From: Kitasatospora cinereorecta
GTDB lineage: Bacteria > Actinomycetota > Actinomycetes > Streptomycetales > Streptomycetaceae
Reading direction: 5' to 3'
Assembly: GCF_024172095.1 (NCBI RefSeq)
Contig: NZ_JAMZDX010000003.1
Coordinates: forward strand, 310,001-374,000
DNA: 64,000 nucleotides
This document shows positions 38,201 through 47,134 of this stretch, piece by piece (the stretch's first letter is position 1; each line of letters starts with the position of its first letter). The notes under the pieces are model-generated. The model was not told the origin of the DNA, did not search any database, and saw nothing but the letters and a program-made list of their open reading frames with translations. Made by a program: the position numbers and the translations under genes.

Positions 38201-39700
38201 GGGCGCGATGCCGACGGTCCAGTTGGCCCACTTCCCCGACGCGGCCTGCTGCATCTGCGAGGTCACGTCGAAGCTGATCGGGCCGGTACCGGTGATCCAG
38301 GTGGAGCCGCCCACCTTGCCGCAGCCACCGAAGGTGCCACCGCCGTTGCACGGCTGGTTGTTCCAGGTGACGCCCGGACCGATGCCGCCGGTCCAGTACA
38401 GGCCGAGCGGCGTGCTGGTGCCGGGGCTGGAGGCGCCGTCCACGTTGGCGTACAGCGTGGAGCCGTACACGGTCGGCGCGGACGGGGCGCCGCCCGGCTG
38501 GGTGTAGATCGCCGGGTTGATGTTGATCGAGAAGTACGCCCGCTCACGGCCGTGGCCGGTGCAGTCGCTGTAGCCGCAGTAGCCGACGCCCAGCGAGGTC
38601 ACCGAGTCGTAGTACGAGGTGCCCGCGTGGTACTCCTGCACCTGCGCCGAGTGCGCGGTGCCGCTGTCGGCGCTGATGCTCGGGTCGAGGTACCAGGGGC
38701 CGTCGCCCTTGCCGAAGGTGGCCGCGTCGGGCGTCAGGTCGATGCCCTGGTTGTCGGCCTTGATCCCGATGGGGGCCTCGTGCGCCCCGACACCGGCGCG
38801 CTCGGTGGTGGAGGCCTCCACCTCCGGACCGGCGTCGGCGGCGCTCGGCGCGGCAGCCGCCAGCGACTTGGCCTTCGGCGCGGCCGCCTTGGCCGGCTTC
38901 GAGGAGTCCCACTGCAGCGGGGTCGGCGCGTGCAGCCGGACCTTGCCGCTCTTGTCCTTGAGGGTGACGTTGCCGTCCGCGTCGGTCGCGACGTCCAGAC
39001 CCTGGGTCTTCACCGGGAAGTGAAGGCTCTTCAGCTTCGGGTCGGCGGCCGCCGCGGCGGTCTTCACCACGATGACGTCCCGCCAGCCGCCGGTGGACAG
39101 CGCGGTGACCTGGAGGTCGACGTCGGGCAGGACGTTCGGGTAGGTCGCGGTGGCGCCGTTCATGGTCGGCGCGGGAAGCGCGAACGGGGCGGAGACGGCG
39201 AGCTTCTTGCCGTCCTCCGTGGTCAGCGTCGCCATCGGACCGGTGCCGCCGCCGGAGAGCGACAGACCCATCGAACCGACCGCCGGGCTGAGCGTGCCGT
39301 CCGCGTTCTTGCGCAGCGTGGCGTCGAGGTCGGCCCAGCCCTTGTCGCGCTTGGTGCGCACCGGGTGGGCGTTGTCGGTGGTGCTGGCCGTCCCGTCCGG
39401 GTTGATCAGGGTCAGCGAGGTCTCGGTGGTCATCGCGTCGACCACCACCGGCTTGCCGGTGGACTTGGCCTTGGCGCGCGCGTCCACAATACCCTGCTGA
39501 ACGGCGGTCAGAGCCGGCTTGGCGCCGGCGGGAGAGCCGGCCGGAGTGCCCGAGGGGCCCGGTGCGGCGTAGGCAAAGGGAACGCTCAGCATTCCCAGGC
39601 CGAGAGCGCCGGTGACGGCGACGGCGACCAGACGGGCGTTACGCCCTCCCCCTCTGGCCGTTCGCCGACTATCGGCTGATACGGGTCTGAAGTTGGACAT
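35267..39700 (-). CDS. large secreted protein with VCBS/FG-GAP, LamG-like and ricin-B lectin domains
   Basis: It has 1,477 residues from MSNFRPVSADSRR; the ATG has a distant GGAGG. A signal peptide ends near AYAAPGPSG (about 46). The N-terminal 500 residues resemble the pre-region and DNRLRE-like beta domain of RHS/YD-type secreted proteins (ERAYFSININPAIY). Calcium-binding FG-GAP/VCBS repeats follow: GDVTGDGKPDITV (about 785-800) and GDFDGDGVADLY (about 1066-1080). A LamG/concanavalin-type domain occupies about 1137-1336, and a C-terminal ricin B-type trefoil (about 1343-1477) has three CxD/QxW units such as QIWDCNSSAAQQW. No catalytic domain is evident, so it is likely a carbohydrate-binding adhesin or a partner of the divergent RHS protein. 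Expression probably uses the TTGACT/TACATC promoter. Confidence 0.85.
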   Translation of the reverse strand: MSNFRPVSADSRRTARGGGRNARLVAVAVTGALGLGMLSVPFAYAAPGPSGTPAGSPAGAKPALTAVQQGIVDARAKAKSTGKPVVVDAMTTETSLTLINPDGTASTTDNAHPVRTKRDKGWADLDATLRKNADGTLSPAVGSMGLSLSGGGTGPMATLTTEDGKKLAVSAPFALPAPTMNGATATYPNVLPDVDLQVTALSTGGWRDVIVVKTAAAAADPKLKSLHFPVKTQGLDVATDADGNVTLKDKSGKVRLHAPTPLQWDSSKPAKAAAPKAKSLAAAAPSAADAGPEVEASTTERAGVGAHEAPIGIKADNQGIDLTPDAATFGKGDGPWYLDPSISADSGTAHSAQVQEYHAGTSYYDSVTSLGVGYCGYSDCTGHGRERAYFSININPAIYTQPGGAPSAPTVYGSTLYANVDGASSPGTSTPLGLYWTGGIGPGVTWNNQPCNGGGTFGGCGKVGGSTWITGTGPISFDVTSQMQQAASGKWANWTVGIAPDDENNMYYRKHITNNPHITTNYDLQPSIWWPRTSPGSGFANSDGKGKPAGYDCNTGGQHPWDNPAWIGANQSVSLTSSSWSPAGLGLWTNFRMWDDNDSNNGWSGRTGWQGSYNAASTVDVPFATLKDGHQFGWTSNAYDADPYWNGLGSPDSTWCYFRVDRTPPTVSVSSAQFPPSGSAAANPVVYANQEGTFTLGGTDPAPSPGLNASGLACFRVSTSSTPVTGWHCNDAGVVLPDGSGNATYKYTPGTWGTNILYVQAQDQAGNYSQPYAYSFYAPWNPASSPVFGDVTGDGKPDITVPDPAGNLRVVQNISDPVNAGAIADPSATSPISNWNGLQITHRASLRGGTPVDDLIVHQPGAAQMLLYINDGHGTYTQRTPFYPSGSATPSQANCVDTAGAPVAPGNPGNCPSGVGMDWSQVSQVLAIGTPDGETTSAPLSRTSLAVVIKGALWMIPPGGNNVVLLKKTETQVSNLPWDAAVGGDGYDLIGPGPANGTSAWTVGSTNYTAKQATLWARDRKTGQIFSYPITKNAAGVTDYTALADPTKGTLIGSGFDTLTYPTVGSVGDFDGDGVADLYAQNSGGKLVLAKGVIGDPTNRPGVVTGLGGSTTIGDPRGPLARYPLNGPVSTTDTTHTADLTGKNTGTIAGDVTFTDANLGGAPTKAAVFNANNGAMGQVTSDLQVDTTKSFTVSAWARVDDLNADGVVVGQDGAQSSNFMLWPGSWTPGAPTWSFGLSKADSGWSYDATSPAVSGADAKQNAAARVQQGAWTKLVASYDSTTGQLSLWVNGALAATGKHTGTTAPTGKLAIGRYWNGGTAKNPFKGAIADVAVYPYATAPGGNGGPVALAANTAKCMDESGGVATPGTAVQIWDCNSSAAQQWTFQADGTVKLPFGGCLDAVNAGTGNGTQLQWNTCWGTPTNGAQQFIPRADGSIFNPVSGRCVDLPGATTTNGTRLQLWDCNGSGAQVWNLNPAV

Positions 39701-39759
39701 AGAAGTGCTTTCGATCCTCCCCGAAGTGTCCGCCAGATCGCGCGGACGTTCGAGGGAAC

Positions 39760-39786
39760 GATGTAGGTCATTGACCTGGTAGTCAA
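39760..39786 (-). promoter_or_regulatory. promoter with embedded AGGTCATTGACCT operator
   Basis: On the minus strand TTGACT (39786-39781) and TACATC (39765-39760) are 15 nt apart, a short spacer. Between them is the 13-bp inverted repeat AGGTCATTGACCT (39765-39777), placed to block polymerase if bound. The 264-bp divergent region also holds TAGGGT (about 39900) as a possible -10 for the RHS gene. Confidence 0.45.
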
Positions 39787-39964
39787 GCCGGATTCGAACT
39801 GGCGAGGTTTGTCCCGACTTGCACACTGACGGATGGTCAAGACTTGGCAATAAAGGGCCGGTCGCCGTTCTCGTGATCATTCACTGCTCGGCCTGTCGCT
39901 AGGGTCTCTCCGGCGGCGACCCGATTCGTTCGCTGCACATCGACAAATCTCTGGGGAGACTTTG

Positions 39965-42900
39965 ATGGGGGATTGGCGCATACGGCCGCCGGTCGGCCGG
40001 TTGCTTTGGGCCAGAAGGAGGCGATGGATGGGGCTCATTGGCCTTCTGTCGCTGGTGATGACGCTGCCTTCGGCCCCCTCGGCCGAGGCGCTCGCGGCCC
40101 GAAGGCCGCACGGAAAGGTTTGGACGCCGTCAAATTCTCCGACGGGCAGTCAGAAATCCGTCAAGGGAAAGAACTTGACGTCGGCCAAGCCGGTTTCTCC
40201 GGTCTATCCGGTACCGGCCGATTGGAAGCCGGCACCGGTATCGGAGCTCCCGACCGGTGAGGCGACCGTCGCGCTGGCGGACGGGAAGCCGGTGCAGGCC
40301 GGCAAGCTTCCCGTGAAGGTCGCCAAGGGCGAGCGCAGTCAGCTGAGTTCGGTCAAGGTCGAGGTGGCGGGCGGCGATCGGGGAAAGGCCGCGGGTGTGG
40401 CGGGTCCCGTGATCGCGCTGAGTGACGCGGATGCTGCGGCCGAAGGCCGTAGCGTCAGGGTCGCGCTCGATCTGAAGGCCCTTCAGGGGATCGGCTGGAC
40501 CGACCGGACCCGGCTGGTGGAGCTGCCCTCGTGTGCCCTGACCACCCCCGAGCGTGGCGAGTGCCAGAAGCAGACCCCGGTTGCGTCGAGCGTCGACCCC
40601 AGGACCGGGGTACTGACGGCTGAGGTCGGTCTCGCGGGTAGCGACCGCACTGGTGCGGTCAAGGCGTCGGCATCGGACCGCGCCGGCGTCGTCCGTGCGT
40701 CGTTCGTGGAGACGGCGGTCCAGCCGGCCGCGACGGTGCTGGCCGCGACCACCTCTGCAGGTGGCGCCATGGGCGGTTACGCCGCTTCGCCGTTGTCGCC
40801 GTCCATGGCGTGGGGTGCCGGCTCGAACATCGGCAACTTCACGTACTCGTACCCGATCGAGACCCCGGCGTCGATCGCCGGAGCCGGCCCGGTCGTGTCC
40901 CTCCTCTATGATTCGTCGCTGGTGGACGGCAAGACGTCGGCGCAGAACGCGCAGGCGTCGTCGGTGGGTGAGGGCTGGGGCTACCAGCCGGGCTTCATCG
41001 AGCGGTCGTACCGTTCCTGCGACAAGGACGGCATCGCGGGCTCGGGCGACCAGTGCTGGGCCGGGCAGAACGCCAGCCTGAACCTGGGAGGCCACTCGGG
41101 CTCGCTGGTGCGGGACGACGGTACGGGCGTATGGCATCTCCAGAACGACGACGGTTCGAAGGTCGAGCAGCTCACGGGGGCCGCCAACGAGGCCAGGAAC
41201 GGCGAGTACTGGCGGGTCACGACCTCGGACGGCGTGCAGTACTACTTCGGCCTGAACCACCTGCCGGGCGGCAGCCACGGCGACCCGGCGGCCAACTCGG
41301 TCGAGTACACGCCGGTCTACTCCCCCAACAGCGGAGACGACTGCTACGACTCGGCCAAGGGGAAGGCGTCGTTCTGCCAGGAGGGCTGGCGCTGGAACCT
41401 CGACTACGTCGTGGACCCGCACCAGAACCTGGTCACCTACAGCTACCAGCAGGAGACCAACTACTACAGCCGCGGCGGTGGCCAGAACGGCGGCAGCGGC
41501 ACGCTGACCGCCTACGTCCGCGCGGCTGACGTCACGCAGATCGCCTACGGCCAGCGTCTCCCCGAGCAGGTCGCCGCGAACGGTGGCGTGAAGCCGGCGG
41601 CCAAGGTCGTGTTCACCACCGGTGAGCGCTGCGTCGCGTCCGGTCCGGTCACGTGCACCACCGCCCAGCGGACCACCGCCAACCAGGCGAACTGGCCGGA
41701 CAGCCCGCTGGACCAGAACTGCGCCCAGTCCGGGACGTGCGCCAACTACGGGCCTTCGTTCTGGTCGCCGCTGATGCTGTCGAAGATCGAGACCCAGGTC
41801 CTGGTCGACGGCGCTTACCGCGGCGTGGACTCCTGGGAGTTCAAGCACACCTTCCCGGACCCGGGTGACGGCACCAAGCCCTCGTTGTGGCTGTCGTCGA
41901 TCCTCCGGACCTCCACCAACGGCCAGTCGGCGGTCACGCTGCCCGCAGTGTCGTTCACCGCACGCGAGCTGGCGAACCGCGTGGACGGTCTGACCCCGGC
42001 GCAACCGGCGTTCTACCGCCCCCGGATCCAGCAGATCACCACCGAGACCGGCGGCCGGATCAATGTGGCCTACGCCGACCCCGAGTGCTCCCGCGTCAGT
42101 GGTCACATGCCGTCCTCCGAGGACAACAACTCGATGGCCTGCATGCCGGTCCACTGGTACCTGCCTGGGCAGTCCTCGCCCGACCCGGTCAACGACTGGT
42201 TCAACAAGTACCTGGTCAAGGCCGTGACCGAGCAGGACGCCGTCACCGGCACCACGCTGACCAAGTCCAGCGACTACTCCTACGGCGGCGGCGCGGCCTG
42301 GCACCGCAACGACAACGAGTTCACCGACCCCAAGGTCCGCACCTGGGACGACTTCCGCGGTTATCAGACCGTCACCACGACCACCGGAACGGGCAACTCC
42401 GGCGAGGCGCCGAAGACCCAGCAGACGACGACCTACCTCCGCGGAATGAACGGCGACCTCAAGTCCGACGGTTCCGCCCGTGCTGCCTCCGTGGCCTTCA
42501 CTCCCTATCCGGGGGCGACCGCACAGACGCACGTCGACGACGGGTGGCTCGACGGCAAGGTCATGGGCAGCCAGCAGTTCGACCGGGCCGGTGGTGCGGT
42601 CGTCACAGCCACGTCGACCGTCACCGACGGCGCGGTGGTGACCGCCACCCACAAGCAGACGAACGGCATGCCCGACCTCGTCGCCCGATACGGCAGCACC
42701 AGCGCCACCAGCTCCGGTTGGGGCCACCTTGCCGACGGTTCCTGGCGGACCAGCTCCAGCGTTGCCACCTCGGACCCGAGCCACGCGAACCGGCCGCTGC
42801 GAGTCGACGACAAGGGCGACGGCACTGTGCCGGAGGTCTGCACGACCACGAGTTACGCGGCGGGCAGCAATCCGATGATGCTGCTGAAGATATCGGCCCA

Positions 42901-45900
42901 GCAGGCTGTGGCAGGCCCGTGCGGAACCTCGCCCGATGCCTCCAACACGGTCGAGGATGCCCGGACCTACTACGACGGCTCGGCGTTCGGTGTCGCCGGC
43001 GCGACCGGTGACCCGACCAGCACGCAGGTCCTCAACTCGTACGACGGGTCGGGCCATGCGCAGTACGCGACGATGACCACCTCGTCCTACGACACCTACG
43101 GTCGGGTCACCTCGGCAACGGGGCCCGATGGCGCCGCGACCTCGACGGCGTACAGCCCGTCCTCCGGTGCCATTCCGACGAAGATCACGCTCACCGGTCC
43201 GATGGGCGCGTCCTGGGCCACCAGCCAGACCTACGACCCGGGTCGCGGCCTGCCGCTCGTGGCCACGGACGCGAACGGACGGTCCAGCAGCCGGCAGTAC
43301 GACGGGCTCGGCCGTCTGACCGCGGTGTGGCCCGCGGACCGCACGGGAACCCAGTCGCCGGCCTACAAGTTCTCCTACGCGATGAGTGGCACGTCGGCGG
43401 CGCCGACGGTCACCAGCCAGTGGCTCAACGAGGACGGCACCTACTCGACCAAGGTAGAGCTGTACGACGGCCTCGGCCGGCTGCGGCAGGTGCAGAGCAC
43501 CCCGGCAACGGGAGGCTCCGGCCGGCTGGTGTCCGACACGGTGTACGACTCGCACGGCTGGGTTGTCAGGACGTCCTCGCCGTACTACGACGGTGCGAAC
43601 CAGCCGGGCGGGACGGTCTTCGCCCCGCAGGACTCCCAGGTCCCCGGGCAGAGCTGGACCACCTACGACGGCATGGGACACGGGGTCGCGAGCACCTTCG
43701 TGTCCTACGGACAGCAGCAGTGGACGGCTACGGCCGCCTACCCCGGCGTGGACCGCGTGGATGCGGTTCCGGCCCAGGGCGGTACCCCGACCAGTACGTT
43801 CACGGACGCCCGTGGCCGCACTGTCCAGCTGTGGCAGTACCACACCGCCACGGCCACGGGGAATGCCGCTGATGCCGACGTCACCACATACGGGTACAAC
43901 CTTGACGGCCTGCCGTCGAGCCGAACCGATTCCGCGGGCAACCGCTGGTCGTACGGCTATGACGTGAGGGGGCGCCAGGTGTCGGTCACCGATCCCGACA
44001 CCGGCACCACCTCGACGTCCTACGACGTGAACTCCCGGGTCGCCGCGACCACCGATGCCAAGGGCGACACCCTCGCGTACGCCTACGACGTCCTCGGTCG
44101 CAAGACCGGCCTGTACAAGGGCAGCGTGGCGCCGGGCAATCAGCTGGCGGGCTGGGCCTACGACACCCTGCCGAACGGGAAGGGGCAGCCGACCTCTTCG
44201 ACGCGCTACATCGGCGGTGCCTCGGGTGCGGCCTACACGCAGGCGGTCACCGGATACGACGACGCCTATCGGCCGCTCGGCATGACCGTGACGATTCCCG
44301 CCACGGAGGGCGCGCTCGCCGGAACCTACACGACGAGCAGCTCCTACACGCCGGTCCTCGGGTCCCTCGACCACGTCAACCTGCCTGCGATGGGCGGTCT
44401 GCCGGCCGAGGAGGTCGACTACCTCTATTCCAACACCGGTCTGTTGATCGCCTCCGGCGGCAACTCCACGCTCGTCACCGATGCCCAGTACGACGCGCTC
44501 GGTCGGCCGACGCGGACGACGGTGGGTGACTGGGGCACGCAGGTCGTCTCGACCCAGCAGTACGACTGGGCGACGGGACGACTGACCGGGTCGTTCCTGG
44601 ACCGTCAGACAGGCTCCACCTCGCTCGACCAGATGAGCTACACCTACAACCCGGCCGGTCAGATCACCTCGGTGAAGGACGTGCAGAACGCCTCGTCGAC
44701 CGATCAGCAGTGCTTCGGCTACGACTACCTGGGCCGGCTGACCCAGGCCTGGAGCGACACCGGAACCACGACTGCCAAGCCCGCGCCCTCCGTCCCGGGC
44801 GTCGGCACGTGTGCCAACGCGAACGGCCCCGCCACCGTCAACGGCAGGCCGAGCGTGGGAGGGCCGGCACCCTACTGGCAGAGCTACACGTACGACCTCA
44901 CCGGTAACCGGACCTCCCTGGTGCAGCACGACACCACCGGTGACACCTCGAAGGACATCACCACGACCCAGGTCTTCGGCACGCCGAAGACGGCGAACAC
45001 GGGCGACGGCAAGGGAGGCCCGCACGCCCTCCAGTCGACGTCGACGAAGTCCGCGAGCGGGACTGTCCTGACGACGTACCAGTACGACGCGATGGGCAAC
45101 ACCACGCGGGTCACCGACCCGAGTGGCAGCACCGGTCTGGCGTGGAACGGTGAGGACAAGCTCGACTCGCTGACCAAGCCGGGCCAGAACCCAGGCACGA
45201 CGTACCTGTACGACGCGGACGGCAACCAGCTGATCCGCCGAGACCAGGGCAGGACGACGCTCAACCTGGGCATCGACGAGCTGACCCTCGACACGGCGTC
45301 CGGATCGTTGACCGATGTGCGCACCTACGGGGCGCCGGGTGGCATCAGCATCTCCCGTGTCACCACCGCCACGGGTGGGGGGAAGCTGGTCTACCAGGCG
45401 TCCGACCCGCACGCGACGAACAGCGTTCAGATCGACACCGACGCGGCCCAGACCGTCACCCGGCGCCCCACCGATCCGTTCGGCAACCCGCGCGGCACTC
45501 AGCCGGCTGGGGGGAGCTGGGCCGGTGACAAGGGCTTCGTCGGCGGCACCCTGGACGACTCAACCGGTCTCACCAATCTCGGAGCGCGGGAGTACGACCC
45601 GGTGCACGGGCGGTTCCTCAACCCGGACCCGATTCTCAACGCCGATCTGCCTCAGCAGTGGAACGGATATTCCTACAGCAACAACAACCCCGTGAATCTC
45701 AGCGATGCGAACGGCCTGCACCCGCTGGGGAAGTGCGACGGAACGTGTCAGGACGGAAGTCAGGACTTCTGGGAGGGAGGCCCCGACCACTGGCAGTACA
45801 CCAATGTCGGAAAGGCCGACAGTGACGGAGTGAGCACGGTCCAGCACGTGGACTTCACGGAGCCCGACAATTCCTACGTTGTCCGCGTGAAGCGCATCAA

Positions 45901-46618
45901 GCCGGCTCCGCAGCACAAGCCGTCGACCCTGGAGAAGGCGAAGGAGAAGACGAAGTGGGGACTTCGCTTCACCGGTGCGCTCCTCAGTGACCCCAAGGCC
46001 TGGCTGTCGGGTGCCGAGACCGTCCTGGGCGCGGCCCTCACGCAGGCCGGTGGTGACGCCATTGCCGGTGGCGGCCTCATCTGCCTCTCGGGTGTGGGTT
46101 GCGTCGCCGGTGGCCCGGCGATGGCCGTGGGCGGTGTGGCCGTCGTGGGCGGCGCAGTCGTCACCGGCAAGGGTCTGAACGATTTCAACGACGCGGTCGG
46201 CACTGCCCTTCGGAAGGCCGACTCGGACTCGGGCGGCAGCGCTCCCAAGCTCGGCAACCGCGTCCGTCCGCCCCAGGAGGGCGACGTCGACTACATCGTT
46301 GATAACCCCGCGGACTGGTCCGACACCATCACCGACATCGACCGGATCAATGGCGGACGGCTCTGGGAGGAGAAGACCGCCACCGGCGAGAACCCGAACA
46401 TGAAAATCCAGAAGTGGGTGGACAAGCACGTCACCACGAAGCTGGACTCCTACGTCCGGGCCCGCCAGTACATGAAGGGCTACGAACAGGCCCCGATCGG
46501 ACTGGACTTCCAGGCTTCCGGTTCGACACCGGAATTCCGGGCTGCGGTCGAGAAGACCGTCGAGGGATGGCGCGGCAGCAACCCGAACGTCGACGTGGTG
46601 GTACGGTGGGCCGAGTGA
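39965..46618 (+). CDS. RHS-repeat polymorphic toxin with C-terminal nuclease-like domain
   Basis: It has 2,217 residues; GGGGAG lies about 7 nt before the ATG (a TTG directly precedes it). A signal peptide is predicted to about residue 44 (SAPSAEALA). An N-terminal beta-rich region is followed by many YD/RHS repeats (YDGLGRLTAVW, YDVLGRKTGLY, YDALGRPTRT) that form the shell, closed by the core motif REYDPVHGRFLNPDP (1875-1889) and NNNPVNLSDANG (about 1906-1917). The variable C-terminus (about 1920-2217) has a Gly/Ala-rich hydrophobic stretch (about 2018-2068), then a domain with DTITDIDRINGGRLWEEKTA (2120-2139). Its Asp2124/2126 ... Glu2135-x-Lys2137 arrangement resembles PD-(D/E)XK nucleases. 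It presumably acts in contact-dependent competition. An immunity candidate overlaps the stop. Confidence 0.92.
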   Translation: MGDWRIRPPVGRLLWARRRRWMGLIGLLSLVMTLPSAPSAEALAARRPHGKVWTPSNSPTGSQKSVKGKNLTSAKPVSPVYPVPADWKPAPVSELPTGEATVALADGKPVQAGKLPVKVAKGERSQLSSVKVEVAGGDRGKAAGVAGPVIALSDADAAAEGRSVRVALDLKALQGIGWTDRTRLVELPSCALTTPERGECQKQTPVASSVDPRTGVLTAEVGLAGSDRTGAVKASASDRAGVVRASFVETAVQPAATVLAATTSAGGAMGGYAASPLSPSMAWGAGSNIGNFTYSYPIETPASIAGAGPVVSLLYDSSLVDGKTSAQNAQASSVGEGWGYQPGFIERSYRSCDKDGIAGSGDQCWAGQNASLNLGGHSGSLVRDDGTGVWHLQNDDGSKVEQLTGAANEARNGEYWRVTTSDGVQYYFGLNHLPGGSHGDPAANSVEYTPVYSPNSGDDCYDSAKGKASFCQEGWRWNLDYVVDPHQNLVTYSYQQETNYYSRGGGQNGGSGTLTAYVRAADVTQIAYGQRLPEQVAANGGVKPAAKVVFTTGERCVASGPVTCTTAQRTTANQANWPDSPLDQNCAQSGTCANYGPSFWSPLMLSKIETQVLVDGAYRGVDSWEFKHTFPDPGDGTKPSLWLSSILRTSTNGQSAVTLPAVSFTARELANRVDGLTPAQPAFYRPRIQQITTETGGRINVAYADPECSRVSGHMPSSEDNNSMACMPVHWYLPGQSSPDPVNDWFNKYLVKAVTEQDAVTGTTLTKSSDYSYGGGAAWHRNDNEFTDPKVRTWDDFRGYQTVTTTTGTGNSGEAPKTQQTTTYLRGMNGDLKSDGSARAASVAFTPYPGATAQTHVDDGWLDGKVMGSQQFDRAGGAVVTATSTVTDGAVVTATHKQTNGMPDLVARYGSTSATSSGWGHLADGSWRTSSSVATSDPSHANRPLRVDDKGDGTVPEVCTTTSYAAGSNPMMLLKISAQQAVAGPCGTSPDASNTVEDARTYYDGSAFGVAGATGDPTSTQVLNSYDGSGHAQYATMTTSSYDTYGRVTSATGPDGAATSTAYSPSSGAIPTKITLTGPMGASWATSQTYDPGRGLPLVATDANGRSSSRQYDGLGRLTAVWPADRTGTQSPAYKFSYAMSGTSAAPTVTSQWLNEDGTYSTKVELYDGLGRLRQVQSTPATGGSGRLVSDTVYDSHGWVVRTSSPYYDGANQPGGTVFAPQDSQVPGQSWTTYDGMGHGVASTFVSYGQQQWTATAAYPGVDRVDAVPAQGGTPTSTFTDARGRTVQLWQYHTATATGNAADADVTTYGYNLDGLPSSRTDSAGNRWSYGYDVRGRQVSVTDPDTGTTSTSYDVNSRVAATTDAKGDTLAYAYDVLGRKTGLYKGSVAPGNQLAGWAYDTLPNGKGQPTSSTRYIGGASGAAYTQAVTGYDDAYRPLGMTVTIPATEGALAGTYTTSSSYTPVLGSLDHVNLPAMGGLPAEEVDYLYSNTGLLIASGGNSTLVTDAQYDALGRPTRTTVGDWGTQVVSTQQYDWATGRLTGSFLDRQTGSTSLDQMSYTYNPAGQITSVKDVQNASSTDQQCFGYDYLGRLTQAWSDTGTTTAKPAPSVPGVGTCANANGPATVNGRPSVGGPAPYWQSYTYDLTGNRTSLVQHDTTGDTSKDITTTQVFGTPKTANTGDGKGGPHALQSTSTKSASGTVLTTYQYDAMGNTTRVTDPSGSTGLAWNGEDKLDSLTKPGQNPGTTYLYDADGNQLIRRDQGRTTLNLGIDELTLDTASGSLTDVRTYGAPGGISISRVTTATGGGKLVYQASDPHATNSVQIDTDAAQTVTRRPTDPFGNPRGTQPAGGSWAGDKGFVGGTLDDSTGLTNLGAREYDPVHGRFLNPDPILNADLPQQWNGYSYSNNNPVNLSDANGLHPLGKCDGTCQDGSQDFWEGGPDHWQYTNVGKADSDGVSTVQHVDFTEPDNSYVVRVKRIKPAPQHKPSTLEKAKEKTKWGLRFTGALLSDPKAWLSGAETVLGAALTQAGGDAIAGGGLICLSGVGCVAGGPAMAVGGVAVVGGAVVTGKGLNDFNDAVGTALRKADSDSGGSAPKLGNRVRPPQEGDVDYIVDNPADWSDTITDIDRINGGRLWEEKTATGENPNMKIQKWVDKHVTTKLDSYVRARQYMKGYEQAPIGLDFQASGSTPEFRAAVEKTVEGWRGSNPNVDVVVRWAE

Positions 46619-46959
46619 GTTGTTACTTCCAGACAGGCGATCTGGATCTCTGGAATCCGTCGAACTCGGTTGCCCGGCTCTTTCTGGCCCAGGCGGGTGT
46701 GCTGGCGGAATTCGTCGGACTTCCGTCGGGACTCGCCGGGATCGTCGACGACGAGTGCGAGGTCGATCCGGAGGTCTTCGAACCTTTCGTTCGTGAACTG
46801 ATCGACCGGCATGACGGATCGGTCCATCCGGTCCTTCGGGGCATGCTGGAGGGATTCATCATCCCGGCAGCGGTCATGGTCGAACGTGGAGGCGGGCGGA
46901 TCCCCGTCTCCTGGTCCGACCGGACGGAGCGAGCCTCGGGGTCGATGACCCGGGGCTGA
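46615..46959 (+). CDS. candidate immunity protein for the RHS toxin
   Basis: It has 114 residues from GTG overlapping the RHS stop (GTGA); an in-frame GTG at 46606 is also possible. The protein (SCYFQTGDLDLWNPSNSVAR...) is acidic, with DDECEVDPEVFEPF at its centre, small and cytosolic, without a known domain. Direct translational coupling to a polymorphic toxin is the usual position of an immunity gene, and an acidic protein would suit neutralising a nuclease; that is inference. A terminator closes the unit. Confidence 0.7.
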   Translation: MSCYFQTGDLDLWNPSNSVARLFLAQAGVLAEFVGLPSGLAGIVDDECEVDPEVFEPFVRELIDRHDGSVHPVLRGMLEGFIIPAAVMVERGGGRIPVSWSDRTERASGSMTRG

Positions 46960-46977
46960 CCAGGTGTCACGAGCAAC

Positions 46978-47013
46978 GAGGAGCCCGCAGCACTCATGTG
47001 CTGCGGGCTTCTC
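46978..47013 (+). terminator. terminator after RHS toxin-immunity pair
   Basis: GAGGAGCCCGCAGCAC pairs with GTGCTGCGGGCTTCTC (one mismatch) around TCAT. Confidence 0.85.
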
Positions 47014-47134
47014 CGCGTTCCGGAGCGGGAGGTGTGGACAGGTGTCCGAGCGCTGCTGCTAGCCTGCGCGCACACCCGGGCGACGGGTCACGGACAACCC
47101 CTCGCCGGGTCGGGGGAGCCAGGGAGACCTCGCG

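Noticed and set aside
39783..39800. tRNA T-arm-like GATTCGAAC
   Set aside because: The flanking bases do not form a 5-bp T-stem, and no acceptor, D- or anticodon arm can be built around it.
35267..46959. Genomic island bounded by insertion sequences
   Set aside because: No transposase, integrase, tRNA or flanking direct repeat was found around the RHS/lectin region, although its accessory nature is clear.
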